This document shows, in pieces, positions 6,828-12,322 of a stretch of 18,189 bases of DNA. A model generated the notes under the pieces. The model ran no database searches. It was not told the origin of the DNA and saw nothing but the letters and a program-made list of their open reading frames with translations. Position 1 is the stretch's first letter. Every line of letters begins with the position of its first letter. The translations under genes were made by a program, and so were the position numbers. The DNA comes from Desulfuromonadaceae bacterium UBA5613 (GTDB lineage Bacteria; Desulfobacterota; Desulfuromonadia; Desulfuromonadales; UBA2197), in contig DIKR01000139.1 of assembly GCA_002424625.1 (NCBI GenBank), positions 32,809 to 50,997 on the forward strand, in the 5' to 3' direction.

Positions 6828-7376
6828 ATGGCTAAAAACATTGCAGTTTACGGAATCTATCCGAACCGCGTGATGGTTGAAAAGGCGGTCGAAGAATTAA
6901 AAGCGGCAGGCTACCGGCATACGGACATTTCGGTGCTCTTCCCGGCAGGTGATGAAACCAAGGAGTTCGCGGTCGAGAAAGAGACCAAGGCACCGGAAGG
7001 GGCAGCAACAGGAGCCGGGACCGGTGCGGTGGTCGGCGGCGCTTTAGGGTGGCTGGTGGGTATTGGCACATTAGCCATTCCGGGTCTTGGACCCTTCATC
7101 GCGGCCGGTCCGATCATGGCTGCCCTTGCCGGCGCCGGCGCCGGCGGTTTGGTCGGCGGCATAGCCGGAGCGCTGATTGGCATGGGTATTCCCGAGTATG
7201 AAGCCAACCGTTATGAAGGGCGTATCAAGAAAGGGGGAATTCTCCTTTCTGTCCACGCCGACGATAGAGAATGGAAAAATAAAGGCAAGGACATACTCGA
7301 ACGAACCGGGGCGGAAGATATCGGTTCTAAAGGAGAATCCAGCGGAGACCACGACAAGGGCGACAAGCCTTATTAA
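6828..7376 (+). CDS. YflT/general stress protein 17M-like glycine-rich protein
   Basis: This is a 182-residue protein in three parts. Residues 1-50 form a small alpha/beta module, AVYGIYPNRVMVEKAVEEL then ISVLFP, which resembles the heat-induced YflT/GSP17M domain. Residues 56-122 are a long glycine/alanine hydrophobic stretch with GxxxG-like spacing (GAATGAGTGAVVGG, GLGPFIAAG, GAGAGGLVGG), possibly two or three membrane-inserting helices. Residues 123-165 return to a soluble module with YEGRIKKGGILLSVHAD and a GAEDI end, as in proteins where a glycine zipper is inserted in a ferredoxin-like fold. The tail is charged (DHDKGDKPY). AAGGAGG lies 7 bases before the ATG at 6828. Genes of this type occur in stress clusters, but no biochemical function is established. 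A 70-bp gap without a clear promoter or terminator separates it from the sulfur module. Confidence 0.8.
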   Translation: MAKNIAVYGIYPNRVMVEKAVEELKAAGYRHTDISVLFPAGDETKEFAVEKETKAPEGAATGAGTGAVVGGALGWLVGIGTLAIPGLGPFIAAGPIMAALAGAGAGGLVGGIAGALIGMGIPEYEANRYEGRIKKGGILLSVHADDREWKNKGKDILERTGAEDIGSKGESSGDHDKGDKPY

Positions 7377-7446
7377 GGGATCCAGCGACTCCAAACCAGG
7401 GCAAAGTTTAAGCACTCGAATGTGTCGGATATGAACAGGAATCCTT

Positions 7447-8856
7447 ATGTCACTCATCTTTGAACGCATTCACACCGATGGAATTGCCGAACTTTCCTAT
7501 CTGATCGGCGATGATTCCGAAGGCGTCGCCGCAGTCTTCGATCCCCGTGCGGACATTGACTGCTACCTGCAGCTCGCGCGCGAGAAGCAGGTAGCGATCA
7601 CGCACATTTTTGAAACACATATCCATGCTGATTTCGTCAGTGGCGCGCGGGAACTTTGTGCTCGGGCCGGTTCAGCGAAAATATTCCTCAGTCATGAAGG
7701 GGATGCGCGATACAGCTTTGACCACGAAAAGATCGCTGATGGAGACAGCTTCCAGTTTGGTTCAGTCCTGGTCACCGTCCGGCACGCGCCCGGTCACACA
7801 CCGGAACTGGTTGCTTATCTTCTGGCGGAGGTGCACCACCCGGACGCGCCTTGGGGCGTGCTCACCGGCGACTCACTGTTCGTCAGTTCCGCCGGGCGCC
7901 CCGACCTTCTCGGTAATGGCCAGGAGAAAAAACTGGCCGAACAACTGTTCCACACCCTGCGCGATTTTTACCTGAAGCTCGCCGATGGCGTCATTATTTA
8001 CCCGGCGCATGGTCACGGCTCGCCTTGCGGCGCGAACATCGGTGACCGGCTCAGCAGCACGATCGGATATGAACGGTCCTTCAATGCGTTCCTCCAACTT
8101 GACGATATGACAAGTTTCACCGCTTACGCTCTTTCCACCGCACCCCCTGAACCTGTTTATTATCCGCGGATGAAAAAACTCAACACCCAAGGCCCGGTAG
8201 TCCTTGGCAACCTGCCGCCGGTACGCGGACTTCCCCCGACATTCTTTCAGCAAGCACTCGAAGATGACGAGAACGTCCTCATCGATACCCGCACCTTGCT
8301 CGCCTTTGGCGGCGGTCATATCAAAGGCGCGCTGAACATTGGCGGCGAACCGATGCTCTCTATCTGGGCGGGTTGGCTGCTTGATCCCGATAAATCCATT
8401 CTTCTGGTTGTCGAGTCCGACGAAAAGCTCAACGAAATAATCCGCTTGTTTCTCCGCACCGGTTACACCAGGTTCGTCGGCTACCTCGTCGGTGGAATGG
8501 CCGCGTGGGACAGCGCCGGACTGCCGCTGGAATCGGTGGGACAAATGACCGTTCACGAAATCAGAAGCGCCGGGGAAAAATTGCAGCTTCTCGACGTACG
8601 CGCACCGGACGAATGGAAAGACGGGCACATCCCCAATGCCCGCCATATCTTCCTGGGCGAATTGCGTCAACAGCTCGGCAAGCTCGACAAGACCAAGCCG
8701 ACAGCGGTCTATTGCGACAGCGGCTATCGCGCCAGCATTGCGACCAGCATTTTGAAGCAAGAAGGGTTTGGCTGCGTTTACAACGTCCCGGGAAGCTGGC
8801 AAGCCTGGGAGAGAGCCAAATTCCCGGTGAAAAAAGAGATCGGGGATATGGGGTGA
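7447..8856 (+). CDS. CstB-like persulfide dioxygenase-rhodanese fusion
   Basis: This is a 469-residue sulfur enzyme. Residues 1-240 form an ETHE1-type metallo-beta-lactamase domain: ETHIHADFVSG (H58, H60, D62), PGHTPE (H116), GDSLF (D142) and PAHGHGSPCG (H188), as in non-heme iron persulfide dioxygenases that oxidise persulfide sulfur to sulfite with O2. Residues about 265-360 form a rhodanese-like domain lacking the catalytic Cys (the loop region reads VVESDEKL), so it is a pseudo-rhodanese. Residues about 365-465 form an active rhodanese with LLDVRAPDEW and the loop CDSGYR (C423). This three-part order matches staphylococcal CstB, which converts persulfides to thiosulfate. It should be cytoplasmic. 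The two-base gap to the YeeE/YedE gene marks an operon. The ATG at 7447 gives a full-length family start; its ribosome site (AGGAATCC) is only moderate. Confidence 0.93.
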   Translation: MSLIFERIHTDGIAELSYLIGDDSEGVAAVFDPRADIDCYLQLAREKQVAITHIFETHIHADFVSGARELCARAGSAKIFLSHEGDARYSFDHEKIADGDSFQFGSVLVTVRHAPGHTPELVAYLLAEVHHPDAPWGVLTGDSLFVSSAGRPDLLGNGQEKKLAEQLFHTLRDFYLKLADGVIIYPAHGHGSPCGANIGDRLSSTIGYERSFNAFLQLDDMTSFTAYALSTAPPEPVYYPRMKKLNTQGPVVLGNLPPVRGLPPTFFQQALEDDENVLIDTRTLLAFGGGHIKGALNIGGEPMLSIWAGWLLDPDKSILLVVESDEKLNEIIRLFLRTGYTRFVGYLVGGMAAWDSAGLPLESVGQMTVHEIRSAGEKLQLLDVRAPDEWKDGHIPNARHIFLGELRQQLGKLDKTKPTAVYCDSGYRASIATSILKQEGFGCVYNVPGSWQAWERAKFPVKKEIGDMG

Positions 8857-8858
8857 CA

Positions 8859-9491
8859 ATGAACTCGCGTGCGAATACGCACCCCCTTGGGGGAGCGATT
8901 TTGAAGTGTGCTTATCTCATGGGGACGCTCGTTCTCATACTCCTATGCGCTGCGGCCGATGCCGGAGCGAGTGTGGATGCGCGCGATTATCCGGGAGCTG
9001 CCTGGTCGCCCTATTTTGTTGGTGTGGCAATTGGTGTGCTCGCCTGGCTGACATTTTACTTTTCTGATGAACGCATCGGCGCGTCATCATTTTACGCCCA
9101 ACTCGCGGGCTTTCTCGGCAAAGTTGTCACGCCGCGCCACACGGAGTCACTCGCTTATTTTAAAGACAAACCGCCGCGCGTTAGCTGGGAATTTGTCTTT
9201 GTCATCGCGGTCATCATCGGCGGCGCGATCGGCGCGCTGACCGGCGGTGAGTTTGCCAATGAATGGCTTTCGCCGATGTGGGTCGCACGCTTTGGCGACA
9301 GCATAGCATTGCGGGCGATGATCGCATTTCCCGGCGGCCTGCTGATGGCGTTTGGCGCCCGCCTCGCCGGAGGTTGTACCAGCGGTCACGGAATCAGCGG
9401 AACGCTTCAGCTCAACCTGGGTTCATGGATCTCCGTGATCTGTTTCTTCATAGGTGGCATCGTCGTGGCCATCCCGCTCTTCAAATGGTGA
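8859..9491 (+). CDS. YeeE/YedE-family half transporter (first subunit)
   Basis: This 210-residue membrane protein has about five hydrophobic segments (near residues 15-32, 50-68, 111-130, 150-170 and 188-208). It carries the family signature GARLAGGCTSGHGISG with C173. YeeE/YedE (DUF395) proteins move sulfur compounds; the structurally known TsuA takes up thiosulfate through a chain of cysteines in one protein about 350 residues long. Here the fold appears split into two adjacent genes, this one carrying the GGCTSGHG half. The ATG at 8859 lies two bases after the previous stop. The frame continues upstream inside the dioxygenase gene, but an earlier start would overlap it heavily and lacks family similarity. 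Residues 1-45 may be a cleavable leader (ADAGASVDA) or an extra helix. Substrate (thiosulfate, persulfide or sulfide-related) is inferred from context. Confidence 0.9.
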   Translation: MNSRANTHPLGGAILKCAYLMGTLVLILLCAAADAGASVDARDYPGAAWSPYFVGVAIGVLAWLTFYFSDERIGASSFYAQLAGFLGKVVTPRHTESLAYFKDKPPRVSWEFVFVIAVIIGGAIGALTGGEFANEWLSPMWVARFGDSIALRAMIAFPGGLLMAFGARLAGGCTSGHGISGTLQLNLGSWISVICFFIGGIVVAIPLFKW

Positions 9492-9498
9492 GGAGATT

Positions 9499-10089
9499 AT
9501 GATTGATCCGGGCAAATCCGTTCAACAATCGGCGAAAAAGCCCGAGCCTGTGGCCGCGCTCCCCAAATTGATCACCGGCGCGCTCTTTGGTTTGGTCTTT
9601 GGTTTCCTTCTGCAGAAAGGCGGCGTGGGAAAATACAACGTGCTCATCGGTCAACTTCTCCTTCAGGACTGGACCGTTGTCAAGATCATGCTCACCGCAA
9701 TTGTGGTCGGCATGCTCGGCATATTCCCGTTACACCACTTCGCCAAGGTGAACCTGCATATTGAGCCGACCAGGGTCGGTGCCAACATCATCGGAGGGCT
9801 TATCTTCGGCGCTGGTTTTGGTTTGCTGGGCTATTGCCCCGGAACTGCTGCCGTTGCCCTGGGTCAGGGAAGCTGGGACGCGCTCTTCGGTATGGCCGGA
9901 CTTATCGCCGGCTCATGGATTTTTGCCGAACTTTCAGGATGGACGAAACGAACGATCGAGACATGGGGCGACCTCGGCAAAGTGCTCCTCCCCGATCTGC
10001 TGCCAGTACCGCGTGGCGTGTTTGTGGTCGGCTTTGCATTGGCCCTCACCGTCATCCTGATGCTGTTACAACAATTCACGACTCGATGA
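9499..10089 (+). CDS. YeeE/YedE-type half transporter, DUF6691-like (second subunit)
   Basis: This is a 196-residue membrane protein with four or five helices (about 22-40, 60-78, 95-120, 127-145 and 171-190). It contains the second conserved cysteine motif GLLGYCPGTAA (C113). Together with the upstream protein it would supply the two cysteine-bearing halves of a YeeE/YedE transporter; such pairs are common in bacteria and this half is usually called DUF6691. The ATG at 9499 follows AGGAG (9491-9495) by 3 bases and the preceding stop by 7 bases. The frame reaches back into the upstream gene, but that part is a shadow. The neighbour upstream of the pair is a persulfide dioxygenase-rhodanese, so uptake of thiosulfate or another sulfane sulfur compound is the best guess. 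Confidence 0.88.
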   Translation: MIDPGKSVQQSAKKPEPVAALPKLITGALFGLVFGFLLQKGGVGKYNVLIGQLLLQDWTVVKIMLTAIVVGMLGIFPLHHFAKVNLHIEPTRVGANIIGGLIFGAGFGLLGYCPGTAAVALGQGSWDALFGMAGLIAGSWIFAELSGWTKRTIETWGDLGKVLLPDLLPVPRGVFVVGFALALTVILMLLQQFTTR

Positions 10090-10188
10090 TCACAACCGGG
10101 CCGCATTCGCAAAAGGAGGTGAACAATTCGCAGGAAGCGGGCCAAGGGCGCACGGAATAGATCTCATTAATACCTTGAGGAGGTGAAC
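10090..10188 (+). other. 99-bp gap with an orphan Shine-Dalgarno sequence
   Basis: The gap contains AAAAGGAGGTGAACA at 10111-10125, a near-perfect ribosome-binding sequence with no proper gene after it. The real site for the next gene, GAGGAGGTGAACAT (10177-10190), shares AGGAGGTGAACA with it. A GTG at 10119 would encode only 13 codons to TAG at 10158-10160 and overlaps the SD itself. The repeat could be the remnant of a deleted or duplicated gene start. No promoter or hairpin is evident. Confidence 0.5.
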
Positions 10189-10542
10189 ATGGGAACAGAC
10201 AACCTGGAAGTTGTTAATAGGGAAGGAGCCGCGGCAGGGTTTCAAGGTTCGGGTAAGTCAACCGGCTTCGAGAAGATAAAAAACATGATTGCTGACAAGC
10301 TGCATAGTGCGGCCGAGGGCCTGGGCGAAAAGGGGGTAGTTCAGGACGAGGAATGCGGAACGGCAAAATATCGAAAGCAGGCATCCGAGTGGTTAGACCA
10401 TTCAGCCGAGTCCGTTCGGAAATTCGATTATAAAGAGGCCGATGCCAGTATCCGGGAATACGTCAAGCAGCGGCCCGGGCGAAGCCTCTTTATAGCAGGA
10501 GCCGTCGGCCTGATGATCGGAGCTATTTTGCGACGCAGGTAA
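10189..10542 (+). CDS. ElaB/YqjD-like membrane-anchored small protein
   Basis: This is a 117-residue, mostly helical and charged protein with one C-terminal hydrophobic segment (about 96-114: GRSLFIAGAVGLMIGAIL) followed by RRR. That tail-anchored layout and the RPGRSLFIAGAVGxxIG signature resemble ElaB/YqjD/YgaM (DUF883), inner-membrane proteins that in E. coli associate with ribosomes in stationary phase. The middle (KYRKQASEWLDHSAESVRKFDYKEAD) is amphipathic. One Cys lies at the DEECG segment. The ATG at 10189 is chosen for its ideal AGGAGG five bases upstream; an in-frame GTG at 10183 lies inside that site. It is 16 bp before a YqjE-like gene, echoing the enterobacterial yqjD-yqjE order. 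The precise family is uncertain. Confidence 0.7.
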   Translation: MGTDNLEVVNREGAAAGFQGSGKSTGFEKIKNMIADKLHSAAEGLGEKGVVQDEECGTAKYRKQASEWLDHSAESVRKFDYKEADASIREYVKQRPGRSLFIAGAVGLMIGAILRRR

Positions 10543-10558
10543 GGAGGCGATTTTCCCC

Positions 10559-10900
10559 ATGAACAACAAAGTGGTAAAGCACGACCCCACTACCGAACGC
10601 GAATCCTTCAGTGAACTTTTGGGCCAACTTGCCAAAAACACCGCCGCGGTCGTGCACGATGAAATTCAGCTCGTGATCCAGGGAATTCGCGAAAAGGTGA
10701 GGACGGTTAGGAGCGCAACCTTAATCGCCGTGATTGGAGTGGTCATCTGTTTTACCGGATTCCTGTCTCTTTGCGCTGCATTGATCATCGGGCTCACAGC
10801 TTATATGACCCCCGCCATGGCAGCGCTTTTTACTGGAGCGGCGCTGACTTTCATCGGTGTTGTCATTGTCTTCATCGGCTACAGGCGATTGAAAAAGTAG
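10559..10900 (+). CDS. YqjE-like (DUF1469, 'holin superfamily III') membrane protein
   Basis: This is a 113-residue inner-membrane protein. Residues 1-50 are a soluble amphipathic helix (SELLGQLAKNTAAVVHDEIQL). Two hydrophobic helices follow, about 54-78 and 84-107, ending in YRRLKK. This matches the DUF1469/YqjE group, which databases often label a putative actinobacterial-type holin or 'phage holin family'. There are no lysis genes or phage genes nearby, so a lysis role is unlikely; such proteins sit in stress or envelope operons with YqjD-like partners. The ATG at 10559 has TAAGGAGG (10540-10547) about 11 bases upstream, somewhat wide. The gap to the next gene is 35 bp. Function unknown. 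Confidence 0.82.
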   Translation: MNNKVVKHDPTTERESFSELLGQLAKNTAAVVHDEIQLVIQGIREKVRTVRSATLIAVIGVVICFTGFLSLCAALIIGLTAYMTPAMAALFTGAALTFIGVVIVFIGYRRLKK

Positions 10901-10935
10901 GTCCGGATCACTCACAGACAAAAGGAGGAGAAGGA

Positions 10936-11355
10936 ATGGATGAAAGAGAGCGCAGTACCGAAGATATCCGTCAGGATATCGCCAGAGAAGAGGAAAACCT
11001 TTCGAGAACGGCGCAAAAAATTGGTGATCGCATCAAAGAAAAACTCGATTGGGGTGAATATGTCAAGGACTCACCCTACCTGGCGCTAGGAATTGCCGCC
11101 GGCGTCGGTTTTTTCGCGGCAAGGGCATTACAACCCCGTAGGACGCCCATGGAGCGAATCATCGGTTCTCTTGCCGAGGAAGTTCGCGGCTCCCTCGACG
11201 GTTTGCATGTTGGAGCCGCCGCGCCGAGCCTGGCACAGATGACTCTGCTGGGAATCGGAACGAAGCTCGCCGTCGACTGGATCAAAAATGCAAAAGCGAG
11301 CGGGCCAAACGATAGCGTCAGTCCTTTGTCGCCGGCAGAACGTGATTCGTATTAA
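10936..11355 (+). CDS. DUF3618-like membrane-anchored small protein
   Basis: This is a 139-residue protein. Its N-terminus (STEDIRQDIAREEENLSRTAQKIGDRI in part) has the [ST]-x-[DE]-I-x-x-[DE]-I-x-x-[TE]-R-like pattern of DUF3618 and YqjD-like proteins, a charged helical pair. A segment of about 20 hydrophobic residues (about 46-63, YLALGIAAGVGFFAARAL) follows, then a positively charged PRR and a moderately hydrophobic second half (MTLLGIGTKLAVDWI). It probably sits on or in the inner membrane. The start ATG at 10936 has AAAGGAGGAGAAGG just upstream (10921-10934). It is the third member of the ElaB/YqjE/DUF3618-like run. No biochemical role is known for the group; cell envelope stability or ribosome tethering is speculative. 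Confidence 0.72.
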   Translation: MDERERSTEDIRQDIAREEENLSRTAQKIGDRIKEKLDWGEYVKDSPYLALGIAAGVGFFAARALQPRRTPMERIIGSLAEEVRGSLDGLHVGAAAPSLAQMTLLGIGTKLAVDWIKNAKASGPNDSVSPLSPAERDSY

Positions 11356-11405
11356 CTCGAAAACTAGTATTTTAACACCTAACATCAAGACTTTAGGAGA
11401 TTATC

Positions 11406-11759
11406 ATGGAGAACGAAACTAACTACGACGCGTTTAAACAGCAAACAGTAACAGATTCCGGCAGCGCAACGGCGGCAACGCAGACCCTGCTGAATAAAGG
11501 CAGCGAGGCTTATGCGAAAGCTGAGCAGGCGGTCGGTGAAGCGTATGAGAAATCAACGCAGAAGGTTAAGGAAACCTATGAAAAGGCCAAGACTTATGGC
11601 ACCGAACATCCCGGGACGACAATTCTTGTCGCTTTAGGGATCGGAGTCGGAATCGGGCTGCTCCTGGGTGCGAACTCTTCTCACCGCTCCCGTACCGGCC
11701 GGATCGCCAGGCCGGTCATCAACGCGATTTCTGAAATTGCCAACGAGTATTTCCATTAA
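11406..11759 (+). CDS. YqjD/DUF883-like helical protein with one membrane segment
   Basis: This is a 117-residue protein. Residues 25-66 are a Lys/Glu/Ala/Tyr-rich amphipathic helix with 11-residue-like periodicity (AYAKAEQAVGEAYEKSTQKVKE, written here as overlapping motifs AYAKAEQ, AYEKSTQ and TYEKAKT), recalling LEA or apolipoprotein-type helices. After GTEHPGTT, one hydrophobic segment (about 71-88: ILVALGIGVGIGLLLGAN) anchors it. The tail is RSRTGRIARP plus a short helix. The glycine-rich, GxGxGxG anchor resembles the ElaB/YqjD family, but the tail extends past the membrane segment, unlike ElaB. The ATG at 11406 follows TTTAGGAGATTATC, a good ribosome site. The 50-bp gap before it is A/T-rich (AAACTAGTATTTTAAC), the only such patch in this block, and could hold a weak promoter. 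Confidence 0.72.
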   Translation: MENETNYDAFKQQTVTDSGSATAATQTLLNKGSEAYAKAEQAVGEAYEKSTQKVKETYEKAKTYGTEHPGTTILVALGIGVGIGLLLGANSSHRSRTGRIARPVINAISEIANEYFH

Positions 11760-11789
11760 AACGGGCACGACCGAAAGGGGAACAGGAAG

Positions 11790-12236
11790 ATGAACGAGTT
11801 TTTTCAGATGCTCAAAAAAGATCATGTTGAGCAAAAGGGGATTATAGGACAGCTGACAGAGACGAAAGAAGCGAAGAAGCGTGAAGAGTTGTTCAAAAAG
11901 CTGAGAGAAGAGCTGGTCCCTCACATGAAGGCCGAGGAAAGCATCTTCTATCCACCTTTGCTGGCAAAGAAAGAAGCGCGTGAAGATGCTATGGAGGGGG
12001 TAGAGGAGCATCATGTCAGCGATCTCGTCCTCAAAGAGCTGGAGACGATGCCGAAGGGCGAGGATCAATGGGGAGCCAAGATGGCCGTCTTCAAGGAACT
12101 CGTCGAGCACCATATCAAGGACGAGGAGAGCAAGGTGTTCAAGAGCGCGGCAAAGGCTTTGAACCCCGATGAGCTTCAAACCATCATGAAAAAGTTTGAC
12201 CAGGAAAAGCAGAAAATAAAAAAGAGCTTGCACTAA
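11790..12236 (+). CDS. hemerythrin HHE-domain protein
   Basis: This 148-residue cytoplasmic four-helix bundle carries a di-iron hemerythrin-type site. The visible ligands are H12 (KKDHVEQ), H45 and E49 (PHMKAEE), H74/H75 (EEHHVSD) and H107/H108 with E112 (EHHIKDEES), in the family order H...HxxxE...H...HxxxE. It is slightly shorter than YtfE-type repair proteins and lacks their N-terminal ScdA domain. Bacterial proteins of this type sense or buffer O2, NO or iron, or serve in iron-sulfur repair; which applies here is not visible. AGGGGAACAGG lies upstream of the ATG at 11790 and the gap to the previous gene is 30 bp. It is the last gene before a strong hairpin, so it likely ends the stress transcript. 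Confidence 0.9.
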   Translation: MNEFFQMLKKDHVEQKGIIGQLTETKEAKKREELFKKLREELVPHMKAEESIFYPPLLAKKEAREDAMEGVEEHHVSDLVLKELETMPKGEDQWGAKMAVFKELVEHHIKDEESKVFKSAAKALNPDELQTIMKKFDQEKQKIKKSLH

Positions 12237-12246
12237 CCAGGACGTC

Positions 12247-12301
12247 AGGGGGGAGAAAGCGCCCAGGCAAGGTTTGATCTGGGCATCTTTCTCCTCCCTT
12301 T
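12247..12301 (+). terminator. strong bipartite hairpin terminator
   Basis: An outer stem pairs AGGGGGGAGAAAG (12247-12259) with CTTTCTCCTCCCT (12287-12299), 13 pairs with one G-T wobble. An inner stem pairs GCCCAG (12261-12266) with CTGGGC (12279-12284). A one-by-two internal loop separates them and a 12-base loop closes the inner stem. It ends in TTT. It lies 10 bp after the hemerythrin stop and 21 bp before the ligD start. The short T-run makes it a somewhat weak intrinsic terminator on paper, but the stem is long. It separates the stress block from the repair block. Confidence 0.75.
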
Positions 12302-12322
12302 CATCGATGACGAGAAAAGTCG

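Noticed and set aside
8505..8858. Upstream extension of the YeeE/YedE frame into the rhodanese gene
   Set aside because: The extension is basic, low in hydrophobics and overlaps a conserved rhodanese; ATG 8859 fits the family.
7873..8859. 328-codon minus-strand frame across the persulfide dioxygenase gene
   Set aside because: Antisense shadow of a clear three-domain enzyme; no family features of its own.
10559..10900. Phage holin or prophage remnant
   Set aside because: The holin-like label belongs to the DUF1469/YqjE family; no endolysin, integrase, capsid or other phage gene is present.
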